DNA of 64,000 bases from Pseudomonas protegens (lineage in GTDB: Bacteria; Pseudomonadota; Gammaproteobacteria; Pseudomonadales; Pseudomonadaceae): the NCBI RefSeq assembly GCF_013407925.2, contig NZ_CP060201.1, positions 868,001 through 932,000 of the forward strand, given 5' to 3'. Position numbers and translations under genes: made by a program. A model generated the notes under the pieces. That model saw nothing but the letters and a program-made list of their open reading frames with translations, made no database searches and was not told the origin of the DNA. Below, piece after piece: positions 25,902 to 35,378 of the stretch (its first letter is position 1; every line of letters begins with the position of its first letter).

Positions 25902-27206
25902 ATGTCCAACGAAAGCGCCCCACCAGCCGCAACCTCTTCTGAAGATGCCATAGCCCCCCCGCCACCTGCTGACAAACCTGTGGAGCTTGATGCCAACCGC
26001 AAGGGCCTTCAGGCCTACTTGGCACCAGGGGCATCTGATTGGGCGCCTTTGAATGAAGAAGCCTATATCGTCCTCAAGGGCGCACCACCACCTGATCCTG
26101 CAAGGATCGTTTCCAACCGCACAGCGCTGTCGGACATGCTCGCTGCGGCACTGCAAGTTCCCAATCTTGGCTTTTTGGCAGGAAGTGGGACTTCGCTTGG
26201 TGCACCAGGCGGGCCAAGCATGTGGGATCTATGGAAGCGCTCCATGTGCACACCCGGCTCAGGGGATCCCACTGAAGCGGCAGCGCGCGTGATGGATGTG
26301 GTGCGGTACAAAGAAATCATCAATCCAAACATCGAGCACTTCCTTTCTCAGTGCGACGCCTATCTCGCCTTCAACAAAGACGTGACCGTTGAAGGGTTCG
26401 TCAGCGAGGTCAAAGCAGTCATCCTGGATGCATGCTCGGCATTCCTTCGGGCCCCGAACGCCGAAATTTCTGCATACAGGCAGTTGCTGCAGAAGCTGGC
26501 GAGACGACGAGTCCGAGATCCTCGCCTGAAGGTCTTTACCACAAACTATGACATGTGCTTCGAGACAGCAGCCTCTGACCTCGGGATGATGGCCATTGAT
26601 GGATTTTCCTATACCCGTAGGCGGCGGTTCGATGGAAAGCATTTCAGCTACGACATCGTCAGGCGAGAGGTGGAAGGTCATGAGTTCGCCGAAGGTGTGT
26701 TCCAGCTACTGAAGTTGCATGGATCGGTCAGTTGGAGCAGAGAGGGAAAAGACATCTATGAGGACACAGCGCCTACACCTGCGAACGCGTGCCTCATCTA
26801 CCCAGCCAAAGGCAAATACCAGCAGGCATTCCTGCAGCCTCACCTAGAGCTTCTGTCGCGCTACCTGGAGTTTCTGCGTCAGCCCAACAGTTGCCTCATC
26901 GTGGCGGGCTTTGGCTTCAACGATGATCACCTCTCCGAGCCAATCTTCTCAGCCATCCAATCTAACCCGAGTCTGAAACTCATACTCTGCGATTTCCAAT
27001 GCATCACGCACCTGCATAACCGGGGACACCATGGCTCAAGCGACTATTGGGGCAGATTCCATGACCTCGCCAAGCGTGGCCTGGACATCCACTTCGTCAG
27101 TGGTTCGTTCAGCGATCTGGTCAGCCACATTCCGCACCTGAGAACAGCTTCACCAGCAGAGCAGTTGGCGAATGCCGTCAGGCGCCTGGGGAGCCAAAAC
27201 GCATGA
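25902..27206 (+). CDS. SIR2-family NADase-type effector of a SIR2-HerA defence pair
   Basis: A 434-residue protein with a SIR2_2 domain: FLAGSGTSLG (about residues 90-99, NAD-binding GAGxS-type loop), VFTTNYD (about 212-218), the catalytic-His motif KLHGSVSW (about 270-277) and VAGFGFNDDH (about 334-343). The Pro/Ala-rich N-terminus is probably disordered. The ATG at 25902 has AAGGA 9-10 bases upstream. SIR2 proteins paired with HerA helicases form an anti-phage system in which the complex depletes NAD on infection. The next gene overlaps by four bases (ATGA), so the two are made together. Confidence 0.88.
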   Translation: MSNESAPPAATSSEDAIAPPPPADKPVELDANRKGLQAYLAPGASDWAPLNEEAYIVLKGAPPPDPARIVSNRTALSDMLAAALQVPNLGFLAGSGTSLGAPGGPSMWDLWKRSMCTPGSGDPTEAAARVMDVVRYKEIINPNIEHFLSQCDAYLAFNKDVTVEGFVSEVKAVILDACSAFLRAPNAEISAYRQLLQKLARRRVRDPRLKVFTTNYDMCFETAASDLGMMAIDGFSYTRRRRFDGKHFSYDIVRREVEGHEFAEGVFQLLKLHGSVSWSREGKDIYEDTAPTPANACLIYPAKGKYQQAFLQPHLELLSRYLEFLRQPNSCLIVAGFGFNDDHLSEPIFSAIQSNPSLKLILCDFQCITHLHNRGHHGSSDYWGRFHDLAKRGLDIHFVSGSFSDLVSHIPHLRTASPAEQLANAVRRLGSQNA

Positions 27207-28924
27207 GTGCTCTCGACGGGATTCTGGCCAGCAATCTCAAAATTGGTGTGGTTTCGAGTGTGAGCGCCCACCTGGTAAAGACGAACCTGGCGCATGCCGG
27301 GAATGTGAGCGGCCAGTACTTGGGCCACAACCGTTACGGCAAAGGTGAGGTCGGCGAGCTTGTGCTCGTTGAAGGCCAGCAAGCAGTGCTGCTAGGTCGC
27401 ATAACTGAGGTGACGCTGCCTGACAGGGATCGCTCGGAGATTTCACAGGACTTTGCCGGTAGCCGCCAAATCGATGCAATCGGCTTCATACGCCTTCTGG
27501 GCTCCGTAAACCCGCATTCATTGCGAGTCACAGCAGGAGTTAGCTCATACCCACGACTTGGCGATCGGGTCTACTCCGCCCCCGGAGAATTTATTTCTCA
27601 GATCCCTTTGTTGACCTCAACGGGGGTAGACGGTGCGCCACCTGAGGTAGCGTTGAGTCTTGGTCACGTTGCCGGGGATGGCGGATTTCCTATTGCCGTC
27701 ACTCCCGAAAAAATATTCGGACGGCACTGCGCAATCTTGGGTTCCACAGGCGGAGGCAAGAGCTGGACGACATCCAAGCTGATCGAGGAGTGTCGCCGCT
27801 TCTCAGCCAAAGTCGTGCTGATCGATGCCACGGGCGAATACCGATCGCTCGTTGGCGATGACACGGTTCATTGCCACCTTGGCAGCCCTCTCCACCTGGC
27901 TGGAGGCTCTGTAGAAGTCGCGATTCCGCCGACGAGCTTCACCGAGTCCGACTTCATAGCCCTCTTCCAGCCATCGGGCAAAACCCAAGGCCCTAAGCTG
28001 AGGGAGGCGATCAAAAGCCTCCGACTCGTACATCTCGCACCTGATCTGTTCCCGAAGCACATCGTCTGGAAGGTAGACCAATCGAAAGAGGTCTATCGCG
28101 AGGCCATGAACAGAGGCACCAATGCAAGTCTGGTAGGAAATCCAACAACGCCATTTAACCCTCGCAAGCTGGTACCTCAGTTGGTGCAGGAGTGTTGCTA
28201 CCCGACCGCTTTCAACGACTCAGAGCGTTTTGGGGGTGCAAGTAACGAGATCTCACACTGCTCATCCCTGATGACCCGCATCCTCGGCGTGATGGAATCG
28301 CCGTCGCTGGGCTGCGTCTTCAGTCCCGCTGCCGGCCTTCCCAGTTTCGTAGATCAACTGGACAACTTCATTAACAGCGACAAGAAACTGTTCAGGGTCT
28401 GCTTGAGCTCAATTGGATACGAGTTCAACGCCCGTGAGGTTGTGGCCAACGTTATCGGCAGACTTCTACTGCAGCGAGCCCGGGGTGAGGTTTTCAGGAA
28501 AAGGCCGTTAATCACCATCCTAGACGAGGCCCATAATTTTCTGGGCAAAACCGTCGGAAACGAGGATGACCTACAGAATCTGGATGCCTTTGAACTGATC
28601 GCGAAGGAGGGTCGAAAATACGGGCTGAACATTTGCCTGGCGACCCAGCGACCGCGCGACATAACCGAAGGCGTGCTCAGTCAGATGGGTACCCTGCTCG
28701 TCCACCGGCTCACGAACGACCGTGACCGTGAAGTCGTTGAACGAGCGTGCGGTGAGATTGATCGCTCCGCTGCAGCATTTCTGCCGAACCTCAAGCAAGG
28801 CGAGGTAGCGATGGTGGGTGTGGATTTCCCGATCCCGGTTACGATTCAAATCAGTCGACCAACCCAACCTCCCATATCGGATGGGCCAAGCTTCCAGAGT
28901 AGCTGGGGATCACCGGGGCACTGA
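27203..28924 (+). CDS. HerA-like hexameric ATPase/translocase of the SIR2-HerA pair
   Basis: A 573-residue ATPase with an N-terminal HAS-barrel (about residues 10-130) and a FtsK/HerA core: Walker A GSTGGGKSW (about 179-187), the acidic IDATGEY loop, Walker B TILDEAHNFL (about 436-445) and the sensor LATQRPRDI. C-terminal sequence AFLPNLKQGEVAMVG is typical of HerA/DUF87 proteins. In known SIR2-HerA systems HerA assembles a hexamer that gates the SIR2 NADase, and it can also have nuclease-assisting roles. The gene is complete, ends without an obvious terminator, and is followed by 400 bases lacking a clear gene. Confidence 0.88.
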   Translation: MSALDGILASNLKIGVVSSVSAHLVKTNLAHAGNVSGQYLGHNRYGKGEVGELVLVEGQQAVLLGRITEVTLPDRDRSEISQDFAGSRQIDAIGFIRLLGSVNPHSLRVTAGVSSYPRLGDRVYSAPGEFISQIPLLTSTGVDGAPPEVALSLGHVAGDGGFPIAVTPEKIFGRHCAILGSTGGGKSWTTSKLIEECRRFSAKVVLIDATGEYRSLVGDDTVHCHLGSPLHLAGGSVEVAIPPTSFTESDFIALFQPSGKTQGPKLREAIKSLRLVHLAPDLFPKHIVWKVDQSKEVYREAMNRGTNASLVGNPTTPFNPRKLVPQLVQECCYPTAFNDSERFGGASNEISHCSSLMTRILGVMESPSLGCVFSPAAGLPSFVDQLDNFINSDKKLFRVCLSSIGYEFNAREVVANVIGRLLLQRARGEVFRKRPLITILDEAHNFLGKTVGNEDDLQNLDAFELIAKEGRKYGLNICLATQRPRDITEGVLSQMGTLLVHRLTNDRDREVVERACGEIDRSAAAFLPNLKQGEVAMVGVDFPIPVTIQISRPTQPPISDGPSFQSSWGSPGH

Positions 28925-29337
28925 ACTGATGCGTATGGGGCATGCCCTGATCAGAGCGTGAGCAACCTGGTGATGAACAAGTTGCGCACCGATCCCAGTG
29001 CTCCATCCAAAACGACTTTTACTTCTGTCTTGATGAATGCCTTAACCAAAGCATTGGATGAGTCTGAGCAAGCGCGCAGGGCGTTGGACTCACGGCTTGG
29101 AAGTTAGAACTGCTTTCCTGCCGGCAGACCCAAGATCCACAAATTGCAAGGTATGGAATCTGCTTCGGGTCGTTTGAATCGCCCCTAAATTAGTAGCCTC
29201 TTGATGGTAGCTCCTGGCCGGTAGCGGTTAGGGTGAACGGCAGCTATGGTCGGTAGCGGCCACTTGCATCGCTCATAGCATGCGTCCGATGCATCCTCGA
29301 TCAGCCAAAAGGATTCACACTGAATCAGGGATAATGA
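28925..29337. other. Gene-poor stretch with a possible 49-codon ORF
   Basis: A GTG-initiated frame at 28958-29107 (containing SNLVMNKLRT and KALDESEQARRALDSRLGS) could be a small protein or a remnant; it has no good ribosome site. GGTAGCGG occurs near 29220 and 29250 (typical pseudomonad intergenic motif). Nothing else is recognised. Confidence 0.3.
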
Positions 29338-29784
29338 ATGAAACTAATCGAGATTCAACAGATTACGCATCTGCCGGCGGAAGTTCTTACCTTGGAGAAA
29401 GAGGCAGTTGCAGAAGGTTTCAGGTTTCTTACGCGCCTGATTTCGGAGTGGCACTCTGGAACTAATCGCTTCAATGCGCCCGGTGAATGTCTCATGGCTG
29501 CGTATTCGAACCAGCAAGTCATAGGAATCGGAGGACTATCAGTTGATCCCTATAATAACCCCGATACCGCAAGGCTCCGGCGAGTGTACGTGGCACCTGC
29601 GGCGAGGAATCAACACGTCGGTCAGGCGTTGGTAAACGCGTTGGTTGCACAGGCTGCTCTTCACTTTCAGAAGGTGCGTCTTTCCACCGATACTTCTGGA
29701 GGCGACGCGTTTTACCTGCGCTGCGGTTTCATGCGAATAGAAGATGTCCATGCCACTCACATCATGGAGCTGGTCAACGCCTGA
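29338..29784 (+). CDS. GNAT-family N-acetyltransferase
   Basis: A 148-residue GNAT protein: the central strand-turn-helix LRRVYVAPAARNQHVGQALV (about residues 80-99) contains the acetyl-CoA pyrophosphate-binding (Q/R)xxGxA/G loop in modified form (RNQHVGQAL), followed by FYLRCGF, the conserved motif near the C-terminus. AGGGA lies 7 bases before the ATG at 29338. The substrate is unknown. It stands alone in accessory DNA after the defence genes. Confidence 0.8.
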   Translation: MKLIEIQQITHLPAEVLTLEKEAVAEGFRFLTRLISEWHSGTNRFNAPGECLMAAYSNQQVIGIGGLSVDPYNNPDTARLRRVYVAPAARNQHVGQALVNALVAQAALHFQKVRLSTDTSGGDAFYLRCGFMRIEDVHATHIMELVNA

Positions 29785-29984
29785 TCAGGCAGATTTCGGC
29801 CAACTTTGTTGAAAACAGTCGGATTTTTAACACGCTTTAACTCAGGCACAACCGTCATTGGAGAAATTGGCAGCGAAGGCTGAAGCGGTATGCATAATTC
29901 GTTGGTGCTCGATTCGACCCCGAGGAGGTTCACCATTCAAATGAAAAAATTGCGCATTCTTTTCTTTTGAAGGACGCGAGCCCC

Positions 29985-30947
29985 CTAGGATGCTCTGATG
30001 TCCGGAGCGGGGCTAGGCGATGTGCCACCACCCCGCCGTCCAGACCTGGATACCACCGACGACACGAAGCCTGCCATCACGAACACGCAGATCAACAGTT
30101 GTAACGCGATCAGACTACGCACCAACCTTGAGTTGCCGACCACATCACCATACGTAGTTGTCGTGGAAATACCGATACTGAAAAAGAGGAAATCCAACCA
30201 TGATACGGCGTCTAGGCGTTGTTTGCGCCACGTCTGGGCAACGTCGATGAGTTCTGTACGCTTCTCGCTAAGCAGCTCCCAAGCCTGTTCACGCTCACGG
30301 GCCTGGGCTTGGGTCTTGTCATGCAGTTGATCCATCTGTGCCATAAGCTGGGGATCGCCAAACTGCCCGATGTTGCTGATGAAATATCGGTGAGCCTCGG
30401 CCATTTGTTCAGCCTGGACGACCCGCATCTCTGCAAGCTTCACCCTCAGGTTAGCTTCCGCGACACCATAATCCCGCTCTGACGAGTCACGCTCCGAAAA
30501 CGCCTTCAACACTCGCTCGGCATCAACAACACTTCGGCTAGCCTCTGCGGTAATGTCCAGCCGATAATGCTCGCCATTGGCCATGGTGATAGTTTGATTG
30601 CGCCTGCCGACCTCGGCGAGTTCTGCGCGACCAGAGTCGACTTGCTGGTCCAACGACCTTACCTTGAGGTCAAGTTCGTTGATTCCGGCTTTGATGCCTG
30701 CCAGCTTTGCACTGATCTCACCCATGTTAGGAGCACCGGTCGTGGCGTGAGTATCCATTTCCTGCCAGGCAAGCAACGGAATATCCGACAGTGGGTCCAA
30801 GTTCAGTTAACTGTTAATGATAAAACTGTCTGGCCGGGCTCCCCAGATGGCGTAGTACGCCCCACTAAACAGCAACACAATTGCGAGATAGCTCAACAGC
30901 CATCCGTTTATTTTCTTGAACACTGCCGAACATTGCCTCCGAACCAT
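29985..30947 (-). pseudogene. Pore-loop (K+ channel-like) membrane protein interrupted by an in-frame stop
   Basis: Two minus-strand segments share one frame. 30947-30807 starts MVRRQCSAVF and encodes a hydrophobic helix (WLLSYLAIVLLFSGAYYAIW) before TAA at 30807-30809. The frame then stays open for about 273 codons to 29985: a long acidic coiled coil (about 190 residues), then DFLFFSIGISTTTTYGDVVG, a pore helix and selectivity-filter-like TTTTYGD, and a second hydrophobic helix (LIALQLLICVFVMAGFV). Together they give TM1, extracytoplasmic coiled coil, pore and TM2, a complete two-helix channel subunit with a large insert. The downstream part has only a TTG start with no ribosome site, so a nonsense mutation is the simplest reading; a sequencing error is the alternative. 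Confidence 0.65.
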
Positions 30948-31479
30948 TTGAATTTAGACAAGCGAAGCATTTTCTAGGACGCGCATGATAAGTCCTGTGG
31001 GCGGCTAGCGCCTGCAATGATAGATGAAAACACTTTTCGTCCTTTTTCGTCCTCGAGAAGATTTGGGACGGATCACAGACTTACGGGGCGGATTTATTTT
31101 TCCTACTCTAAAGGACCGCTTCTGGCCGATAGCTGTCTCTCATACACGCCTGAAAAAACAGAACGCGATTTACCTTACCGCAGCCATTGCTGCCGCTAGA
31201 CACACCCACTCAAACATCCCCTCCAATCCACCGTTGCTGGTCCCCACTCCCCGCCCCTATAGTTCCCCCTCGCAGCAAAATCCGCGACGACCTTGGCCGG
31301 TCGAAATACAACGCAGCATCAGCGTCAACAACACCTTTGCAATCACCTTTCCGGTGCCCGCGACAAGATGTTATGACAGCTGTGCGCGGTGATTCTCCGG
31401 TCGTCATAGGCGCGCACAGCGGTCATTTTCTTCGTCGTCGGCAACTCAGGTGATTGCTCCCTGCACAGGAGCTGTACCG
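30948..31479. other. Stretch without a supported gene
   Basis: Short frames here (for example starting at 31024) have no ribosome site, odd composition and no family look. I see no RNA gene or repeat beyond a small TTTCGTCC direct repeat near 31037-31055. Confidence 0.4.
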
Positions 31480-31788
31480 ATGATTGACCAGCCACTCTCG
31501 CGCTTTACCGCCGTCGACACCCACGACGCCAACCAAGCCGTTTTCTACCTCGACACCCAAGCCTCTCTGAGCGATCTGGCCAGCAGTGCGGCCCATCGTT
31601 TCACCGTGGTGCGGGATCTGATGGACACGCTGTCCACGCTTAACCTGAAAGACATTGCCGACTGCGACCTGACGCGAGTCACCCGAGGGGTGCATCTGCT
31701 CACCCGGGAGGGTTGCGCGGTGCTGGAGGTGATTCAGTGGCGAACAGAGCAAGAGCCCTGCACGCCATTGAACTCAACAAGCGCGTAA
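31480..31788 (+). CDS. Small DUF3077-like protein
   Basis: A 102-residue protein from an ATG with AGGAG 8 bases upstream. The layout (FTAVDTHDANQAVFYLDTQA, then SSAAHRF, RGVHLLTREGCAVLEVIQW) resembles the small pseudomonad DUF3077 family, where conserved helices carry a VHLL-x-x-E/A pattern; function unknown. Its stop codon sits in the loop of a perfect hairpin (31779-31797), and structured repeat copy B follows at once. A second, damaged copy lies at 42311-42553 and a 3'-end fragment near 46975, each also followed by the repeat. Confidence 0.6.
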   Translation: MIDQPLSRFTAVDTHDANQAVFYLDTQASLSDLASSAAHRFTVVRDLMDTLSTLNLKDIADCDLTRVTRGVHLLTREGCAVLEVIQWRTEQEPCTPLNSTSA

Positions 31789-31797
31789 AACGCGCTT
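31779..31797 (+). terminator. Hairpin embracing the DUF3077-like stop codon
   Basis: AAGCGCG-TAAAA-CGCGCTT, a perfect 7-base stem whose loop contains the TAA stop; a T-rich tract (GGCTTTGCTTTGGCTTTTG) follows. The same hairpin recurs at 31911-31927, 42572-42588 and, slightly altered, 47063-47081. Confidence 0.6.
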
Positions 31798-32232
31798 GGC
31801 TTTGCTTTGGCTTTTGATTTTCCTGGCTATTCAGGAAGCCGAGCGCAGGCGTCAGCAAGGGCTGATGTATGGCTTATGGGCCAATTCGTCGGCAAGCCGA
31901 CTCCTACGAAAGCGCGTAAAACGCGCTCGGTTTTGCTTTGGCTTTTGATCTTGCTCTTGCTCTTGCTCTTCCTGCCCCCTCCAGAAGGCCGAACGCAGGC
32001 ATTGCGTAGGGGGCAGCTCGGCATGGATGCCGAGCTAGCCGCCCCAGGCCATGGATGGCCTGTGGCGGCGTGCCCCCGGAGCAATGCCGGAGTGAGGGAA
32101 CGCCGAGCCTAGGCGAGGCGCCGGATGCGAGGGCAGGAGCGTTTTGCTTACTTTTGCGCTTTTCAAAAGTGAGTCGCTGTAAGAGCGAAACCCTAAGCGG
32201 CCGTGACCGCAGCAACGGATATCTACACAGAA
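31798..32232 (+). repeat. Structured dispersed repeat, copy B
   Basis: Begins with the GCTTTGG/TTTTGATC tract, duplicated together with the hairpin around a REP-like insert (CGTCGGCAAGCCGACTCCTA at about 31887-31906). The cloverleaf core has outer arms GGCATTGCGTAGGGGGC / GCCCCCGGAGCAATGCC is read at 31996-32096, hairpin 1 AGCTCGGCA/TGCCGAGCT and hairpin 2 AGGCCA/TGGCCT. The tail ends GCAGCAACGGATATCTACAC. Confidence 0.85.
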
Positions 32233-32242
32233 CCGTATGAAG

Positions 32243-33433
32243 TCAGGTAGTGCGAGCGCCGACCATTCGAAAGCCCATGAGAGAAATCGTTATCTGGACA
32301 ACCAGAACCAGACACAGCAATACCGCTGCCATTCCCCAATCACCGTGGTCGGCGATAACCCCCAACGTCGCGATCATTATCGTGGCGCCAATATTGCCGA
32401 CTAACCAGAAAATTGAGGTCGCCGTCCCCGACCTGGAGAGTCCGGCAGTGTCGGCTATCAGTTGCAGCAGAAGAGGCAGCGGAGATAACAGCGCGGCACC
32501 GATCACGATCCCTGCCAGACTCAATATCCAAGGGGAACCCGAGGTGAAAAGCAGTACCGTGCCTCCCCCTGCCAACAATGAAACCCCGGACAGAATGCCC
32601 CCCACGGTTGCACCGCTACGAACCAGTAAAGGCATGAACGTCATACCCGCGATACCACCGGCCAACATCAGAACAACGATAAATCCTGAAACCTGGGCAT
32701 CGATCCCCTGACGCAACAGGATCGGCTCCAGCCATGTCGTAATGGCGGAGAAATAGCCGTTGGTTAAAAAAATCATCAGCAAAACAGCCATGAACGGAGC
32801 CGTGCGCAATAAATCGACACCCTCCGCCAGTAAACGGCCGCCGGACTTGGTCGGAGCGGACGTTGTTTGCACAAGAGGGCCATCTCGCGGGACATAAATG
32901 AAGGTCAATAGTGCAATCAGCCCCAGGATCGCGACGTCAATCAACAACGAACTGCTGATGTTCCCCTCCTCCGTCAACGGGACAATCATGAACGCGGAGC
33001 CTATACCCAGGAAAATCACCATACTGAACAGCGTCGTGACCCGCACATGTTCATCTTCAGAAAACCAGGTGATCATCAACTTGACGAGCAGCGACATGGT
33101 CAAGGGTTGAACAAACCCGAACAACAGTTGGCCGGCAAGCAGGTATTCATAATGGGGTTGTAACACCCGGATCAATGCCGCCAACAACATGGCAATGGCG
33201 GTGATACGCAACGCTGTTTGCACCGATATCCGGTCAATCAGGCCACCGCTGGGAAGTGCCAGCGGTAATGCAAGTGCCGTCACAGCCAAAGACAATGAAC
33301 CGACTTCCCCATAAGTAATACCGTACTGGGTGGACACCTGATCCGTGATAGGCGCAAAGCGCATCCACTCATACTGGGTCAACGCCAGCATGCCGGAGTA
33401 AATACAAAGAATACGGTAACGTACTGGGATCAC
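32243..33433 (-). CDS. MFS transporter, probable product exporter
   Basis: A 396-residue transporter with 12 predicted spans and an MFS loop-2/3 region (LPSGGLIDRISVQTALRI at about residues 62-79). The GTG at 33433 follows GGGAGA and begins VIPVRYRILCIYSGMLALTQ, a normal MFS N-terminus; the frame is open 24 codons further upstream. It is the last gene of a co-directional operon of biosynthetic enzymes, so export of (and self-protection from) the product is the likely job. Codon use is balanced (GC about 50-55%), unlike the core genes. Confidence 0.85.
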   Translation of the reverse strand: MIPVRYRILCIYSGMLALTQYEWMRFAPITDQVSTQYGITYGEVGSLSLAVTALALPLALPSGGLIDRISVQTALRITAIAMLLAALIRVLQPHYEYLLAGQLLFGFVQPLTMSLLVKLMITWFSEDEHVRVTTLFSMVIFLGIGSAFMIVPLTEEGNISSSLLIDVAILGLIALLTFIYVPRDGPLVQTTSAPTKSGGRLLAEGVDLLRTAPFMAVLLMIFLTNGYFSAITTWLEPILLRQGIDAQVSGFIVVLMLAGGIAGMTFMPLLVRSGATVGGILSGVSLLAGGGTVLLFTSGSPWILSLAGIVIGAALLSPLPLLLQLIADTAGLSRSGTATSIFWLVGNIGATIMIATLGVIADHGDWGMAAVLLCLVLVVQITISLMGFRMVGARTT

Positions 33434-33542
33434 TTCAATCTCCCGCAAGAAGACACAAGTGAAGTCCGGAGCGAATGCGCCGGACCTTGAGTTCACACTG
33501 TGCAATCAAAACGCCCTCACAGGGCATTGGTTGTCAGCAACC

Positions 33543-34568
33543 TTAATACTTGATTCCGGTTGCCAGGCTCCAGTCACCGTATTGCGTGCGGGAAACTGTA
33601 ATATCGCGAAAACCGGCAATCGTCAGCAGCTCCCTTATCTCGGTCTCTGACAATTGCTGACCCTGGGTCCAAAGCAACATGTTCGCGTTATAAGCCGCGA
33701 CATTATGTGGGCCGGTCTTTTCTTTATTAAAAAACATCTCATGAAGAATGATATGGCCGCCGCTGGGCAGTGCATCAAAACTCTTTTTGGCCAGAAACAG
33801 ACACTTGTCCAGCGGCCAATCATGAAAAATATCACTGTAAAGATGCACATCGGCGGCTGGATACTCAGACGCCCAGATGTCTCCTTTATGGGTTGTGATG
33901 CGCCCCGCCATCCGGTACTGCTCGACGTAGGTATCGGCAATATCGCAGACATAGGGAAGATCAAAGATCACGGCATTCAGTTCAGGCCATTTCTCCAGCG
34001 CACAAATAGAGTGAACACCCGAACCACCGCCTACATCCAGAAGACAGGTATACCCGGACAGATCAATCCGACCCGACCAGGCCCGAGCCGGTCCTTTGCT
34101 TTTACTGTGCATCGCCTTGGTGAAAATTTCGCTGTGTAACTGGTCCTGCGCATTGTTCTCAAACAGATCAGTCTCACCGAACAACCCGGACTCTCCACTG
34201 AGCATCGACTCTTTGAAGAATGCGTAAGAGAACGCATCTTCTTTGTAGCGTGCGGATTGCAGGACCCCACTGAACGAGGTCTCCGACTTTCGGGTCAGAA
34301 ACGCTTGCGCCAAAGACGTCAGGCCATAGCACTCCCCACTCTTCTCAAGCAGCCCCTGACTGGTGCACATAGCCACAAGCGCCTGTGCGGCCCGAGGTGC
34401 CAGTTCCAATGCCGAGCCGATTTCACCCAGCCTCAGCGCTTTGCCTTCAAGCAGATCAAACAGGTTTACTTCATCCGCAAAAAACAAGGTGTAGGTATTG
34501 ATAAACCCGAAGTAGATATCAAATATCTGTTTATCACTGTGATGCTCCGTGTGCACTGTACTGTCCAT
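33543..34568 (-). CDS. SAM-dependent O-methyltransferase (acetylserotonin OMT-like)
   Basis: A 341-residue class I methyltransferase of the O-methyltransferase-2 family: N-terminal winged-helix dimerisation domain (about 20-110, ALRLGEIGSALELAPRAAQA), then the SAM-binding CLLDVGGGSGVHS (about 175-187), DLPYVCD and the active-site region LYSDIFHDWP with the conserved His-Asp-Trp. Such enzymes methylate hydroxyls of secondary metabolites. It lies in the biosynthetic operon 18 bases after the HAD phosphatase gene. Confidence 0.88.
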   Translation of the reverse strand: MDSTVHTEHHSDKQIFDIYFGFINTYTLFFADEVNLFDLLEGKALRLGEIGSALELAPRAAQALVAMCTSQGLLEKSGECYGLTSLAQAFLTRKSETSFSGVLQSARYKEDAFSYAFFKESMLSGESGLFGETDLFENNAQDQLHSEIFTKAMHSKSKGPARAWSGRIDLSGYTCLLDVGGGSGVHSICALEKWPELNAVIFDLPYVCDIADTYVEQYRMAGRITTHKGDIWASEYPAADVHLYSDIFHDWPLDKCLFLAKKSFDALPSGGHIILHEMFFNKEKTGPHNVAAYNANMLLWTQGQQLSETEIRELLTIAGFRDITVSRTQYGDWSLATGIKY

Positions 34569-34586
34569 GTAGATGCATATCCCATT

Positions 34587-35372
34587 TCAAAAATGCCGTT
34601 GAAGACCATCAACGATGCCATGACAATAGAAACCCTCAACAACACGATCAAACGCCTGCCTGGCCTCATGCGAAGCGTTGCCCACCAGGTAACCATGTGA
34701 ACAGGCCTTCAACATCTCGATGTCATTGCAACTGTCCCCGAACGAGATGACCCTGGCGGGGGAAATCTCATGTTTCTTGACGATGAAATCGACCCCCTGC
34801 TTCTTTCCGCACCCCGGGTGCATGATGGCGACATCGTAGACATTCTCAGGGTCGTCGGCGGCGGCACTGGCGTAGGTAATTGAGGCCTCAAGACCAACCT
34901 GCAAACAGAGTCTATGGATGTGCTCGATGGCGATCGCTTCATTGCCATCGGCATTCAAGTAATAACCCCGAATGCGTTTTTGCTGGAAAGCCTCCGACTG
35001 CAACGTCAACTCAATACCCTCTCGCTCGAACAGGGTGCTCAGCCTCATGACCCGCTCTTGAAACGTTCCAGCGCCTTGTAACGGCCAACCCTCATCCTCC
35101 AGAACACTGTCTGGGTGATTCCAGTACAACTCGGTTCCCAGACTGGTCAGTGCAAAGTCCCAGGGAAACTCGGGGTATCTCTTCATCTTGTCCAGGACCA
35201 CCGCTTGACTGTTTCCCGTGGCCCAGCCAAATAACAGGTGGTGCTTGCGTTTGAGTTGATTCAAACAGCTTTCCAGTTTGTCTATCCCGGCATCCGCCTC
35301 TCGAGACGACAAGACCGGCATAAACGTCTCGTCAAAATCAGAAACTATCAACCAGGTGTCTTTGCTCGTCAT
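34587..35372 (-). CDS. HAD-superfamily sugar-phosphate phosphatase (S6PP-like)
   Basis: A 261-residue C2-cap HAD hydrolase: motif I SDFDETFMPV (Asp nucleophile about residue 11, acid Asp at +2), motif II FGWATGNSQ (Thr), motif III Lys (GCGKKQGVDF, about 197-206) and motif IV GDSCNDIEML. The closest look is sucrose-6-phosphate phosphatase/Cof-type enzymes, the same class as NtdB, the kanosamine-6-phosphate phosphatase of Bacillus. A sugar-phosphate substrate in the operon's pathway is inferred. Confidence 0.85.
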   Translation of the reverse strand: MTSKDTWLIVSDFDETFMPVLSSREADAGIDKLESCLNQLKRKHHLLFGWATGNSQAVVLDKMKRYPEFPWDFALTSLGTELYWNHPDSVLEDEGWPLQGAGTFQERVMRLSTLFEREGIELTLQSEAFQQKRIRGYYLNADGNEAIAIEHIHRLCLQVGLEASITYASAAADDPENVYDVAIMHPGCGKKQGVDFIVKKHEISPARVISFGDSCNDIEMLKACSHGYLVGNASHEARQAFDRVVEGFYCHGIVDGLQRHF

Positions 35373-35378
35373 ACCTGC

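Noticed and set aside
31024..31392. Possible 122-codon gene
   Set aside because: No ribosome site, Pro/Ser-rich tail of chance character, and no family resemblance.
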